Origin: Oscillospiraceae bacterium | GTDB lineage: Bacteria > Bacillota > Clostridia > Oscillospirales > Ruminococcaceae | Reading direction: 5' to 3' | DNA length: 64,000 bases | NCBI GenBank assembly: GCA_028692035.1 | Contig: JAQUYD010000003.1 | Span: forward strand, 62,001-126,000 | In this document: piece after piece, positions 20,044 to 28,831 of the stretch | Numbering within the stretch: the stretch's first letter is position 1 | Layout: each line of letters begins with the position of its first letter | The notes under the pieces: generated by a model | Database searches by the model: none | Seen by the model: the letters and a program-made list of their open reading frames with translations, nothing else | What the model was told of the DNA's origin: nothing | Translations under genes and position numbers: made by a program

Positions 20044-20119
20044 GGACGATTAGCGCAGCTGGTAGCGCATCCGCTTGACGTGCGGGAGGTCAGGGGTTCA
20101 AGTCCCTTATCGTCCACCA
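20044..20119 (+). tRNA. tRNA-Val (GAC)
   Basis: 76 nt with encoded CCA. Acceptor GGACGAT pairs ATCGTCC; anticodon loop TTGACGT in stem TCCGC/GCGGG, anticodon GAC. T loop TTCAAGT. Confidence 0.95.
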
Positions 20120-20194
20120 GGGGTGCTGTTCCTGCAATAGTGGGGGCGGCATTTTTTTACCTATTTTTTTGGTTTTGAGGCAAAATGCCATTTC

Positions 20195-20235
20195 AAAAAG
20201 GCGCCCGGAAAGAATTTTCCCGGGCGCCTTTTTTC
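20195..20235. terminator. Bidirectional terminator between tRNA-Val and the ABC exporter gene
   Basis: GGCGCCCGG (20200-20208) pairs CCGGGCGCC (20220-20228), flanked by A-run and T-run, so it can end transcription from both converging units. Confidence 0.85.
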
Positions 20236-20284
20236 TGTTGTTTGAACGCCCCTGCTTGGCCGAACCCCTGCGTCTTTCGATCTG

Positions 20285-22024
20285 CTATTCCATTAGATCG
20301 GTTCTGTCGCTGCTCGGTTTAAACTGGGATTCATACAATTCCTTGTAAATGCCGCCTTGGGCCAAAAGCGCTTCATGAGTTCCCTTTTCCACAATGCGCC
20401 CTTTGGTGACAACCGCAATTTCATCGGCGTTTTTGATGGTGGACAGCCGGTGGGCCACCACGATGGTAGTGCGGCCCTGGCACAGCTCGTCCAACGCGTT
20501 CTGAATCAGCGCCTCGGTGGTATTATCCAGCGCACTGGTAGCCTCGTCCAGGATCAGGATCGCCGGATTTTTCAAAAATACCCGGGCGATGGATAGCCGC
20601 TGCTTCTGCCCACCGGAAAGCTTAATGCCCCGCTCGCCGATGTTGGTCTCGTACCCCTCGGGCATACTCATGACATAATCGTGGATATTGGCCCGTTTTG
20701 CCGCTTGGATGATCTCTTCACCCGAAGCGTCCAGATCCCCATAGGCGATGTTTTCCCGGATGCTACCGTTAAACAGGAACACATCCTGTTGCACAATACC
20801 AATATTTTTCCGGAGGGATGCAAAGGTGATCTCATCAATGGGTTTGCCATCAATGCGGATCATACCGCTGTCCAATTCGTAGAAATTGGGGATTAAATGG
20901 CAAATTGTGGATTTTCCTCCGCCGGAAGGCCCCACCAGCGCCAGCTTTTCGCCGGGCCGGATGGTGAGGTTGATGTCATGCAGCACTTCTTTGCTATCGC
21001 CATAGGTGAAATTCACCTGTTCAAAACAAATCTCGCCTTTGACGTCGGTCAATTCGCCTGCGTCAGGCCGTTCCTTTTCGATCGGCTGGTCGATCAGCTC
21101 ACAGAAGCGCTGAAAACCGGTCATGCCATTTTGGTATTGCTCCATAAAGTTAATCAGCTTTTTGACCGGGTTGATAAACAGGTTGACAAACAGCATAAAC
21201 GCGGCAAAGTCCCCATAGCTGATTGTCCCCCGGTAGGTAAAAACACCGCCGGCCAAAATCACCACCACATTAAACATGTCGGTGATAAAACCGGTACCCG
21301 CAAAAAACTGGCCCATGGCTTTATAGGACATTTCCCGTGCTTTGACAAATTTTCCGTTGCCCGACTGGAATTTTTCCTCTTCAAACGCGCTGTTGGTAAA
21401 CGCCTTGGCAACCCGGATACCGGAAATGCTGCTCTCCAAGGTGGCGTTGACCACCGCCACCTTGCGCCGGCTCTCCATAAAAGCCACATTCATCCTTTTG
21501 CGCATGGCCAAGGAAAACCAGACCAGCAACGGGATGAACAAAAAGATGATCACTGTCAAAAGCAGGTTGATGCTGGAAAGATAGACGAAAGAGCCAATAA
21601 TCATGACCGAAGAGATGAAGATATCCTCCGGGCCGTGGTGCGCCAGCTCCGAAATGTCCTGCAGGTCGTTGACCACCCGGGACATGATGTTGCCGGTTTC
21701 ATTTTCATCAAAGAAGGAAAAAGGCAGCTTTTGCAGATGGCGAAACAGATCTCGGCGCATATCTGCCTGCATATACACGCCCACCATGTGTCCATAGTAT
21801 TGGACGAAATAATTGAGAAGCATTTTGATAAAATAAATCGCGACCAGCGCAATGGAAAAAATCAAAAGCAGCCGCATCTGCCGGTTGGGGATATAGTCGT
21901 TTAACATATTTCGGGTGATGATTGGATAAAACAAGTCGCATACCGAAATGAAAAACGCGGCCACCATATCCCAGAAAAACAGCTTTTTCTGGGGTTTATA
22001 ATACTGAATGAAACGCCGGATCAT
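20285..22024 (-). CDS. ABC exporter half-transporter (multidrug/lipid type)
   Basis: 579 residues: six-helix exporter domain in the first half, then an ATPase with Walker A GPSGGGKS, Q-loop IVQQDVFLF, signature LSGGQKQR, Walker B ILILDEATSAL and H-loop AHRLST. Works as a homodimer, or a heterodimer if a partner exists elsewhere; substrate unknown. Start ATG 22024 is preceded by AAAGGAGG; a longer in-frame reading from 22144 adds a stretch overlapping the promoter region and is not used. Only one half-transporter gene is present here. Confidence 0.92.
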   Translation of the reverse strand: MIRRFIQYYKPQKKLFFWDMVAAFFISVCDLFYPIITRNMLNDYIPNRQMRLLLIFSIALVAIYFIKMLLNYFVQYYGHMVGVYMQADMRRDLFRHLQKLPFSFFDENETGNIMSRVVNDLQDISELAHHGPEDIFISSVMIIGSFVYLSSINLLLTVIIFLFIPLLVWFSLAMRKRMNVAFMESRRKVAVVNATLESSISGIRVAKAFTNSAFEEEKFQSGNGKFVKAREMSYKAMGQFFAGTGFITDMFNVVVILAGGVFTYRGTISYGDFAAFMLFVNLFINPVKKLINFMEQYQNGMTGFQRFCELIDQPIEKERPDAGELTDVKGEICFEQVNFTYGDSKEVLHDINLTIRPGEKLALVGPSGGGKSTICHLIPNFYELDSGMIRIDGKPIDEITFASLRKNIGIVQQDVFLFNGSIRENIAYGDLDASGEEIIQAAKRANIHDYVMSMPEGYETNIGERGIKLSGGQKQRLSIARVFLKNPAILILDEATSALDNTTEALIQNALDELCQGRTTIVVAHRLSTIKNADEIAVVTKGRIVEKGTHEALLAQGGIYKELYESQFKPSSDRTDLME

Positions 22025-22082
22025 AAAAACACATCCTCCTTTTGCTACGAACCTTTTGAAGTAAGCTGCTGCAAACAAAAAT

Positions 22083-22111
22083 ATCATAGCACAAAACAAG
22101 GATTTCGGAAA
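22083..22111 (-). promoter_or_regulatory. Possible promoter of the ABC exporter gene
   Basis: Minus strand TATGAT (22083-22088) preceded by TGTGC (extended -10); the -35 is weak (TTTCCG, 17 bases away). Confidence 0.45.
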
Positions 22112-22159
22112 GATCTTTTCCAAATATTCTCCAAGAGGAGCCACGCAGCCGTTTGCCGC

Positions 22160-23230
22160 TTATTTTATCAGCTGCCAAAACGCCTCTACCGTTGGGGCCA
22201 GCAACTCGTCTGGATACTCGTAATCCGCCGTGTGAAGCGGCGGATGCCCCGTCCCTGCGCCGATGCCAAAAAAAGCGCCGGCGCAATGGTGCAGGTAATG
22301 GCCAAAGTCTTCGCTCCAGCGCATGGGCTGCTTTAGCAAAACGCCGCCACAGCGCTCCAGCACCTTGGCAGCGCAGGCTGGGGCATTTTCGGTGGCAGGA
22401 AAAACGTCCTGTTCGGAGATCTCAAAACCCAATCCGCAGTCCGCCGCCAATTCTCCGGCACGCTCCAGCACCAGGTGGCGCAGCCGGTCAAGGTCGTCAT
22501 CATGTTCCCCTCGCAGCGTTAGCCAAACTTGTGCGCTGGCCGCCGCCGCGCCGAACGCCTTCTCCCCCATCTGTACCCCAATCACCGTGCATAAGCTCAT
22601 GCCCCGAAACTGCGCCGGATCCGCCAACGCAGGCAGATCGCAAAGGAACCTGCCCACAACAGGCGCGGGGGAAAGCCCATGTTCCGGATAAGCCGCATGG
22701 GCGGCCCGGCCGGTAAAGCGCAGCGTGACCCCGCGGGAAGCGCACGCGAAGGTGCCAGGGCGAGTCGTCACCTGCCCTAAGGGCACGCCGGGTAGATTGT
22801 GGGCGCCGTATATCTCATCCACCCGCTCCTTTTGAAACAGCTCGCAGCAGCCCACGGCGCCGGCGCCGGTCTCCTCTGCCGGCTGGAACAGCAAAAACAC
22901 ATCCCGGCCGACAAAACGGCTCTCTAACTGCAGAGCCACGCCGCAAAGTGCGGCGGCGTGGCCGTCGTGGCCGCACAGATGGGACGCGCCGCCATCCGGA
23001 AGCGCCAGCGCGTCATAATCGGCGCGCAGGGCAACCGATGCGCCCGGCGCGCCCGGTTCCCGGTGGGCGGCGTAAAATCCGCTCCCGCAATCTACAAGCG
23101 CAAGCGAGGTATTCTCCCGCAAAAACGCCTCTAGCCTGGCGCGGGTTTCTTTCTCCTTGCCCGATACCTCTGGACAGGCGTGTAACGCCGCCCGGAGCCG
23201 CTGGATTTTCTCCTGGTTTTCTTGATCCAT
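22160..23230 (-). CDS. M20 family amidohydrolase/peptidase
   Basis: 356 residues. Metal-ligand motifs of the M20D group (hippurate hydrolase, N-acyl amino acid and p-aminobenzoyl-glutamate hydrolases): HLCGHDGHAA near residue 90-99, QPAEETGAGA near 125-134, and GAHNLPG. A dimerisation insert follows, then the last histidine near TGHPPLHTADYE. Cleaves an acyl group from an amino acid or small peptide in the cytoplasm; exact substrate unknown. ATG 23230 after GGGAGGA. Divergent from the flavoprotein gene. Confidence 0.88.
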   Translation of the reverse strand: MDQENQEKIQRLRAALHACPEVSGKEKETRARLEAFLRENTSLALVDCGSGFYAAHREPGAPGASVALRADYDALALPDGGASHLCGHDGHAAALCGVALQLESRFVGRDVFLLFQPAEETGAGAVGCCELFQKERVDEIYGAHNLPGVPLGQVTTRPGTFACASRGVTLRFTGRAAHAAYPEHGLSPAPVVGRFLCDLPALADPAQFRGMSLCTVIGVQMGEKAFGAAAASAQVWLTLRGEHDDDLDRLRHLVLERAGELAADCGLGFEISEQDVFPATENAPACAAKVLERCGGVLLKQPMRWSEDFGHYLHHCAGAFFGIGAGTGHPPLHTADYEYPDELLAPTVEAFWQLIK

Positions 23231-23260
23231 TTTTCTTTCCTCCCACGCGATACTGCCCCC

Positions 23261-23289
23261 ATTATACGCCCGCCAAAAACCGCTGTCCA
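23261..23289 (-). promoter_or_regulatory. Promoter of the M20 hydrolase gene
   Basis: Minus strand TGGACA (23284-23289), 17-base spacer, TATAAT (23261-23266), 30 bases before the start. Confidence 0.8.
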
Positions 23290-23312
23290 GATCCCGCCCG
23301 CCATTTTACACG

Positions 23313-23341
23313 TTGACTTTGGGCGTTCCCTCCTTTATACT
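23313..23341 (+). promoter_or_regulatory. Promoter of the flavoprotein-Nudix pair
   Basis: TTGACT (23313-23318), 17-base spacer, TATACT (23336-23341); leader of about 70 bases. Confidence 0.8.
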
Positions 23342-23418
23342 ATGGATCAATTCATCCGCCGCTTTTAGAACGCGAAACCAGCAAAGCCCCATATGCCCAT
23401 CTGGAAAGGAAGGATCCC

Positions 23419-24045
23419 ATGAAAAACATCCTGGTCGTCGTCGGCAGTAGCCGCAAAAACGGCAATACCGATCAATTGGCGGATGCTTTTATCCGCGGGG
23501 CCGAAGCCGCCGGCCACAACGTGAACAAGGTTTTTCTCGGCGCCAAAAAGATCGGCGGCTGCCTGGGCTGCAATGCCTGCCGCTACGGAAAACCCTGTAT
23601 TCAAAAGGACGATTGGGCCGAGACCGTCCCCCTGCTAGAAAGCGCCGATTTGATTGTGTTCGCTTCCCCGCTATATTTCTGGACGGTCTCGGCCCGCCTG
23701 AAAGCTTTTATCGAACGGTTTTACAGCATTGCCCAAGAGGATCCAGACCCGCCGTTGGGCAGGTACGAATGGTATCCTCAAAAAGACTGTGCACTGCTTT
23801 TAACCGCGGCGGACGATCTATTCTGGACCTTTGAACAGGCTGTGTCCTATTATCGGTTCACATTGGTCCGCTACATTGGCTTCCGCGATCGGGGGATTTT
23901 AACAGCGGGCGGCTGCGGCAGCACCAACGGCCGGCCCTGTATTGAAAAAACCGGCCATCTAGACCGGGCCTTCGCCTTTGGGCAGGGCATCTACGCTGCG
24001 AAAAAATCGGATCTAGTACCTGAATTGGAGGTAGAACCATGGTAG
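23419..24045 (+). CDS. Iron-sulfur flavoprotein / NADPH-dependent FMN reductase family
   Basis: 208 residues with a flavodoxin-like fold: phosphate-binding loop GSSRKNGNTDQLADAF near the N-terminus and the FMN-contact segment FASPLYFWTVSARLKAFIER. The cysteine cluster GCLGCNACRYGKPC matches the compact C-x2-C-x2-C-x(4-7)-C motif of Isf-type proteins that hold a [4Fe-4S] cluster beside FMN. Likely a cytoplasmic electron carrier or reductase; donor and acceptor unknown. ATG 23419 after GGAAGGA. The stop overlaps the next gene by 7 bases. Confidence 0.86.
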   Translation: MKNILVVVGSSRKNGNTDQLADAFIRGAEAAGHNVNKVFLGAKKIGGCLGCNACRYGKPCIQKDDWAETVPLLESADLIVFASPLYFWTVSARLKAFIERFYSIAQEDPDPPLGRYEWYPQKDCALLLTAADDLFWTFEQAVSYYRFTLVRYIGFRDRGILTAGGCGSTNGRPCIEKTGHLDRAFAFGQGIYAAKKSDLVPELEVEPW

Positions 24046-24434
24046 AAGTGGTAGCCGCCCTCATCTGGAACAACGACCGTTTTTTGATCTGCCAGCGCCC
24101 AGCCCATAAGGCCCGGGGGTTATTGTGGGAGTTCGTCGGCGGCAAGGTAGAACCCGGCGAAGCCCAAAAAGCGGCGTTGATCCGCGAATGCCAAGAGGAA
24201 TTAGCGGTCGCTGTATCCGTGCAGGACGTTTTCATGGACGTAATACATTCTTATCCCGACCTGACCGTTCATCTGACCCTGTTCAACGCCAAAATCGAAT
24301 CCGGCACGCCGCAACTATTGGAGCACAACGACCTGCGCTGGATTACGGCCCAGCAGATCGATCTGTACGATTTTTGCCCTGCGGACGAGCCGATTTTGCT
24401 GGCGCTCAAATCTGCCCCGGCGCCGCAGGATTGA
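24039..24434 (+). CDS. Nudix hydrolase, 8-oxo-dGTP diphosphatase (MutT) type
   Basis: 131 residues. The full Nudix box runs from GGKVEPGE through REcQEELAV (about residues 32-54). The MutT-like N-terminus and small size suggest cleansing of oxidised nucleotides, though other nucleoside diphosphate substrates are possible. GGAGG precedes ATG 24039, inside the end of the flavoprotein gene, so the two are translationally coupled and may share an oxidative-stress role (inference). Confidence 0.88.
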   Translation: MVEVVAALIWNNDRFLICQRPAHKARGLLWEFVGGKVEPGEAQKAALIRECQEELAVAVSVQDVFMDVIHSYPDLTVHLTLFNAKIESGTPQLLEHNDLRWITAQQIDLYDFCPADEPILLALKSAPAPQD

Positions 24435-24474
24435 CAACGGAGGGGGCCGTCCCCATTTTCAAAAATCGAAATGA

Positions 24475-24503
24475 AAAAGGAGCCTTATGAGGGCTCCTTT
24501 TTT
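24475..24503. terminator. Bidirectional terminator between Nudix gene and cysS
   Basis: GGAGCC/GGCTCC hairpin with T-run on + and A-run before it, serving both converging genes. Confidence 0.85.
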
Positions 24504-24512
24504 GCGTATTTC

Positions 24513-25907
24513 TTAAGAACGGGACCACTGCACGCCTTGAGGCGTGTCCTTTAAGGTGATACCCATACCGGCCAACTGGTCGCGGATGGCATCGGCCGTT
24601 TTAAAATCTTTGGCCTTTCTGGCTGCCTGGCGCTGCTCGATCAGGGCTTCTACGTCGGCGTCCAGCGTCTCTTTTTTTCGGTTATACAAGATGCCTAGCA
24701 CGCCGGCGATGGCGTCAAACTGCTCGGCGGCCTTCTGGGCCAGCGCCTTGGAGCGGGGGACCTGCAACGCCGTGTTGATATCCCGGGTCAAATCGAACAG
24801 GGCGGTCAGGCCGTCTGCGGTGTTGAGATCGTCGTCCATGGCGGTGACGAATTTCTCCTGGGCCTCTGCAATTTTTTTGAGGAATTCCTCTTCCCCTTCG
24901 CCCGGCACGTCCAAACCGTTCTCCAGCGCGAACTCCAGCTTCTCCCGGCAGTTGTACAGCCGCTCCAGAGAATTTTTGCAGGATTCGATGACCTCCAACG
25001 TGTAGTTGAACGGGCTGCGGTAATGGGACTGGATCATCATCAATTTAATGGTCTCGTATCCATATTTTTCCGCCACATCGCGGGTGGTAAAGAAATTCCC
25101 CTTGGACTTGCTCATCTTCACATTGTCTACATTGATGTAGCCATTGTGCATCCAGTAATGGGCATATTCCTTGCCGGTGCAGCACTCTCCCTGAGCAATT
25201 TCGTTTTCATGGTGGGGAAAGATCAGGTCCTGCCCGCCGCAATGGATGTCGATCGTTTCTCCCAGGAACTTCCGGATCATGGCGGTGCACTCGATGTGCC
25301 AGCCGGGCCGCCCCTTCCCCCAAGGGGATTCCCAGTAGGGCTCCCCTTCTTTTGCGGCTTTCCACAACGCAAAGTCCATTGGGTCCTCTTTCTGGTCCGC
25401 CACATCAATGCGGTTGCCCGCGTCCAATTCCTCGATGGGCATATGGGAGAGCTTTCCGTAGCCTTTGAACTTTTTGGCCCGGAAATAAACATCGCCGTTT
25501 ACCTCGTATCCGTAACCATGGTCGATGATATCCTGAACGATCTTGATGATCTCGTCCATGGTCTCGGTTGCTTTGGGGTGGATGGTCGCAGCCCGAACGC
25601 CCAAGCCCTTGGCGTCAATCCAATATTCGTCGATATAGCGCTCGGCAACCGTTTTGTAATCGCTGTGCTCCTCGTTGGCCCTCTTGATAATTTTGTCGTC
25701 AATATCGGTAAAATTCTGCACAAAGGTCACTTGATAACCCCGGTATTCCAGATAGCGGCGCATCGTATCAAATACGCAGATGGGCCGCGCGTTGCCAATG
25801 TGGATATAGTTATACACAGTCGGCCCGCAGGCGTACATCTTCACCTCGCCGGGGGTCATGGGGACGAATTCTTCTTTTTTTCGGGTCAGGGTATTATAGA
25901 TTTTCAT
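24513..25907 (-). CDS. cysS: Cysteinyl-tRNA synthetase
   Basis: Charges tRNA-Cys. 464 residues. HIGN motif at 36-39, KMSKSKGN near 265-272, zinc ligands beginning with Cys27 and including the [13 protein letters not shown] segment. ATG 25907 follows AAAGGAG. It has its own T-box leader and promoter, so it is controlled by tRNA-Cys charging. Confidence 0.97.
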   Translation of the reverse strand: MKIYNTLTRKKEEFVPMTPGEVKMYACGPTVYNYIHIGNARPICVFDTMRRYLEYRGYQVTFVQNFTDIDDKIIKRANEEHSDYKTVAERYIDEYWIDAKGLGVRAATIHPKATETMDEIIKIVQDIIDHGYGYEVNGDVYFRAKKFKGYGKLSHMPIEELDAGNRIDVADQKEDPMDFALWKAAKEGEPYWESPWGKGRPGWHIECTAMIRKFLGETIDIHCGGQDLIFPHHENEIAQGECCTGKEYAHYWMHNGYINVDNVKMSKSKGNFFTTRDVAEKYGYETIKLMMIQSHYRSPFNYTLEVIESCKNSLERLYNCREKLEFALENGLDVPGEGEEEFLKKIAEAQEKFVTAMDDDLNTADGLTALFDLTRDINTALQVPRSKALAQKAAEQFDAIAGVLGILYNRKKETLDADVEALIEQRQAARKAKDFKTADAIRDQLAGMGITLKDTPQGVQWSRS

Positions 25908-25939
25908 ATTTTACTCCTTTCCGCCCAAAGGGCCGGCTT

Positions 25940-26187
25940 TCAAAAAGAAAACCGCCTTCGGGCCATTACGGCCGAAGGCGGTTTGAATACCGCGGTTCCA
26001 CTTCGATTTCTCACTCGATCGCGCCCTGTAACGGAGGCATTCCGCAGGCCGATACTCCAATTTCCCGGCCCGTGCTGGCAGGCGCATTTGGCCGGATCCA
26101 TTTCCCCAAAAGCATTTTCAGCGGATCATGCTTTCTCTCTGTCAGGCGGTTTCCGGTTACTTTTCCTGGTCGTCACATTTGTATGTG
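25940..26187 (-). promoter_or_regulatory. T-box riboswitch of cysS
   Basis: The minus strand carries the T-box core GTGGAACCGCGG (25990-26001), preceded by an AGAGAG element, and followed by a strong terminator hairpin with arms ACCGCCTTC/GAAGGCGGT (25948-25984) and a T-rich stretch, 40 bases before cysS. Uncharged tRNA-Cys should stabilise the antiterminator. Several TGC triplets occur in the stem I region, one at 26084-26086 in AAATGCGCC; which is the specifier cannot be settled by eye. Confidence 0.88.
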
Positions 26188-26193
26188 ATAATA

Positions 26194-26222
26194 AAAATAG
26201 CATGATTTTTCCCTTTTGTCAA
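26194..26222 (-). promoter_or_regulatory. Promoter of the cysS T-box transcript
   Basis: Minus strand TTGACA (26217-26222), 17-base spacer, TATTTT (26194-26199). Consensus -35, weaker -10. Confidence 0.65.
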
Positions 26223-26264
26223 GGGCCAACGGACCCGCCAGCTTCGACTGCCTCCAAAGAACGC

Positions 26265-26825
26265 CTATTGCATATCGCTTAATACCGCGCGGTTTTTCCA
26301 TAGATAGTTGCAGCCGCTGATGACCGTCAGCGCCAAGGTCGCCCACATCAAAACCAGATTGAGCCCCGCCAGCGCCGAAACACCGATCAGCAACTCCTCC
26401 TCCAGATACATCTGTAGAATCGTCGCCGCCACCCAGATCATCTGGGACACCGTTTTCATTTTGCCAAAAATATCCGCTGCAATCACAATTCCTTTGGGCG
26501 CCGCGATTAGCCGCAGGGAGGTAACGATGAACTCCCTGGCAATGATGACAATGATCACCACTGCCGGCGTAACCCACAGCTGCACAAAGAGGATCAACGC
26601 CGAAGTGACTAGAATCTTATCCGCCAGTGGATCCATAAATTTGCCAAAATCAGTAATCAGGCCCCGTTTACGCGCAATTTTTCCGTCCAGCATATCGGTA
26701 AAAGACGCGGTCACAAACAAAACCAGCGCCCACAAATAGTGGCTGGAAAAGGGCCATACCATGGCGGCGACAAAAAACGGTACCATGAGCATCCTCAGGC
26801 AGGTCAGCTTATTGGGCAAATTCAT
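26265..26825 (-). CDS. pgsA: CDP-diacylglycerol-glycerol-3-phosphate 3-phosphatidyltransferase
   Basis: Makes phosphatidylglycerol-phosphate at the membrane. 186 residues, about five hydrophobic helices, and the CDP-alcohol phosphotransferase signature D-G-x2-A-R-x8-G-x3-D-x3-D in DGKIARKRGLITDFGKFMD. ATG 26825 after AAAGGGGA, 41 bases after rimO. Confidence 0.95.
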   Translation of the reverse strand: MNLPNKLTCLRMLMVPFFVAAMVWPFSSHYLWALVLFVTASFTDMLDGKIARKRGLITDFGKFMDPLADKILVTSALILFVQLWVTPAVVIIVIIAREFIVTSLRLIAAPKGIVIAADIFGKMKTVSQMIWVAATILQMYLEEELLIGVSALAGLNLVLMWATLALTVISGCNYLWKNRAVLSDMQ

Positions 26826-26866
26826 AAAACAATCCCCTTTGAAATTTTATTTCGGCCGCCGCGTTG

Positions 26867-28192
26867 TTACAGCGCGCTGCCCAGCAGATCATAATCTAAC
26901 ACATTGTCCACATGGACCGGCAGGTATTGGCCCACCGCCAGCTTTTTCTTGCTGGTAAAAAAGATTTTGCCGTCAATGTCCGGCGCGTCCGCCGCGCTAC
27001 GGCCAAAATAGCTGGAGGCATAGCGGTCATACCCTTCCACGACCACCTCCAGATCGGAGCCCACCAGTGCCTGGTTACACTCCTCCATGATGCCCATTTG
27101 CAGTTCCATAATGATGTCAGCCCGGCGCTGGCGCACCTCGACCTCCACCTGGTCGGTTCGCTCTCCCGCGGGAGTCCCTTCCTCCGCCGAGTAAGGGAAA
27201 CAGCCCAGCCGTTCAAATTTCATTTCCTGCACAAACTGGCACAATGCTTCAAACTGCTCTTGCGTTTCCCCCGGAAAGCCGGTGATCAGGGTGGTGCGCA
27301 GGACGATACCCGGCACCTTTTCCCGGATTTTTTCCATCAGCGCCGTCAGCGACGCATGGTCTCCATGGCGGTTCATTTCCCGCAGCACCTGCTGGTCACA
27401 GTGCTGCAGCGGGATATCCAAATATTTCACAATTTTTTCTTCTCCGGCCATCACTTCCAAAAGCTCGTCGGTGATTAGATCCGGATAAGTGTACAGCACC
27501 CGGATCCAATGGAGCTTTTCAATTCCGGCCAGACGGCGCAAAAGCGCCGGCAGCATGGGCTTTCCATACAAATCAACGCCGTAACGGGTGGTGTCCTGCG
27601 CCACTACGTTTAGCTCCGTAACGCCGTGATCTGCCAGATGTGCGGCTTCCGCCACGATTTTGTCCATCTCCCGGCTGCGGTAACGGCCGCGGATCATCGG
27701 AATGGCGCAGTAGGTGCAGCGGTTATCGCACCCCTCCGCAATCTTCAGATAAGCGAAGAACGGCAGATTGGAGATGATCCGGTCCCCCTCCAACGGCAGC
27801 GCCTCTTTGGGTCCAAACCGGCGCACCTTGCCGCCTGCCAGCGCCTTCTCAATGGCATCGCAGATGTCGTCATTGGAGCCGATGCCCAAAATCACATCCG
27901 CCTCCGGGATCTCTTTTGCCATTTCCTGCTGGTACCTTTCTGCCAGGCAGCCGGTCACGCAGATAACCTTGATCCGTCCTTCCTTTTTCAAGGTGACGAA
28001 TTCCAGGATATTTTCAATGGATTCCTGTTTAGCGCTTTCGATAAAACCGCAGGTGTTGACGATTACCACATCACAGGTGCCGGAATCGGTATGGATCTGG
28101 TAGCCGCGCGCCCGCAGCTTGGCCAGTATGATTTCCGCGTCTACCTGATTCTTCGAACATCCGAGGGACACCATTCCCACTTTGATTGCCAT
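26867..28192 (-). CDS. rimO: Ribosomal protein S12 methylthiotransferase
   Basis: Radical-SAM enzyme adding a methylthio group to an aspartate of ribosomal protein S12. 441 residues: N-terminal UPF0004 domain with cysteines in LGCSKNQVD and NTCGFI, central radical-SAM motif CDNRCTYC, C-terminal TRAM domain. The distance and sequence of the N-terminal motifs fit RimO rather than MiaB. ATG 28192 lies three bases after the recX stop, with the ribosome site AGAGGAG inside the end of recX. Confidence 0.95.
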   Translation of the reverse strand: MAIKVGMVSLGCSKNQVDAEIILAKLRARGYQIHTDSGTCDVVIVNTCGFIESAKQESIENILEFVTLKKEGRIKVICVTGCLAERYQQEMAKEIPEADVILGIGSNDDICDAIEKALAGGKVRRFGPKEALPLEGDRIISNLPFFAYLKIAEGCDNRCTYCAIPMIRGRYRSREMDKIVAEAAHLADHGVTELNVVAQDTTRYGVDLYGKPMLPALLRRLAGIEKLHWIRVLYTYPDLITDELLEVMAGEEKIVKYLDIPLQHCDQQVLREMNRHGDHASLTALMEKIREKVPGIVLRTTLITGFPGETQEQFEALCQFVQEMKFERLGCFPYSAEEGTPAGERTDQVEVEVRQRRADIIMELQMGIMEECNQALVGSDLEVVVEGYDRYASSYFGRSAADAPDIDGKIFFTSKKKLAVGQYLPVHVDNVLDYDLLGSAL

Positions 28193-28195
28193 AAT

Positions 28196-28831
28196 TTACT
28201 CCTCTGTTTCGCTAAAATTCCGCAGTGCCAAGCGGATCTGCTCATAATCGTAGCCCAAACGCAGCAATCCGTTCACCGCTTTATTCCGCCCTTTGGGATC
28301 GCCATCCACCAGATAGCGGGCGTATTTGCGGCGGATCAGCCCATCCAGCTGTTGTGCCGCTTCGTCGTTTCCAAAGGACTCTTCCATTTCCTCCAGCACC
28401 TCGTCGATGAGATCCCGGCTGAACCCTTTTTGCATCAACCCCTGGCGGATGCGCCGGGGCCCATGCTTTTTCTCCCGCCAAAGCATCGCGGCCCAGCGGC
28501 GGGCATAAGCCGCGTCGTCTATCAGCCCCAACTCTACCATCCGGTGGGTCACATCGGCGGCAATCTCTTCCGGGACCGACTTGCAAAGCTTATCAAACAG
28601 TTCTTTTTCACTGTGGCTGCGGGCTTCCAGCAGGTACAAGGCCCGCTCCCGGGCTCGCCGCCGGTCGCAAAGCTCCCGGATCTCATCCAGCCGCTGGAGA
28701 CTGATCTCCTGCCCTGCGCGTAGGCCCGTTTCCGCCAGCACCTCAGCGCTGACGGTCAAGGCATATTCGTCCTCCACGAACAGATGATATCCCTTCCGTT
28801 TGGCCTTTTCAATGGCCGTGACTCGGAGCAT
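28196..28831 (-). CDS. recX: Regulatory protein RecX
   Basis: Modulates RecA filament activity. 211 residues, rich in charged helices arranged as three-helix RecX repeats (LLEARSHSEKELFDKL and LGLIDDAAYARRWAAM are typical). Its ATG overlaps the recA stop codon by one base (TAATG), so the pair is translationally coupled. Confidence 0.93.
   Translation of the reverse strand: MLRVTAIEKAKRKGYHLFVEDEYALTVSAEVLAETGLRAGQEISLQRLDEIRELCDRRRARERALYLLEARSHSEKELFDKLCKSVPEEIAADVTHRMVELGLIDDAAYARRWAAMLWREKKHGPRRIRQGLMQKGFSRDLIDEVLEEMEESFGNDEAAQQLDGLIRRKYARYLVDGDPKGRNKAVNGLLRLGYDYEQIRLALRNFSETEE

Noticed and set aside
20897-21904. Long + strand frame opposite the ABC exporter
   Set aside because: Composition of His/Gln/Asp-rich antisense reading and no start site.
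24999-26282. A long open frame on the + strand opposite cysS and its leader (about 419 codons)
   Set aside because: It lies antisense to a certain gene and crosses the T-box leader; no ribosome site and no recognisable protein.
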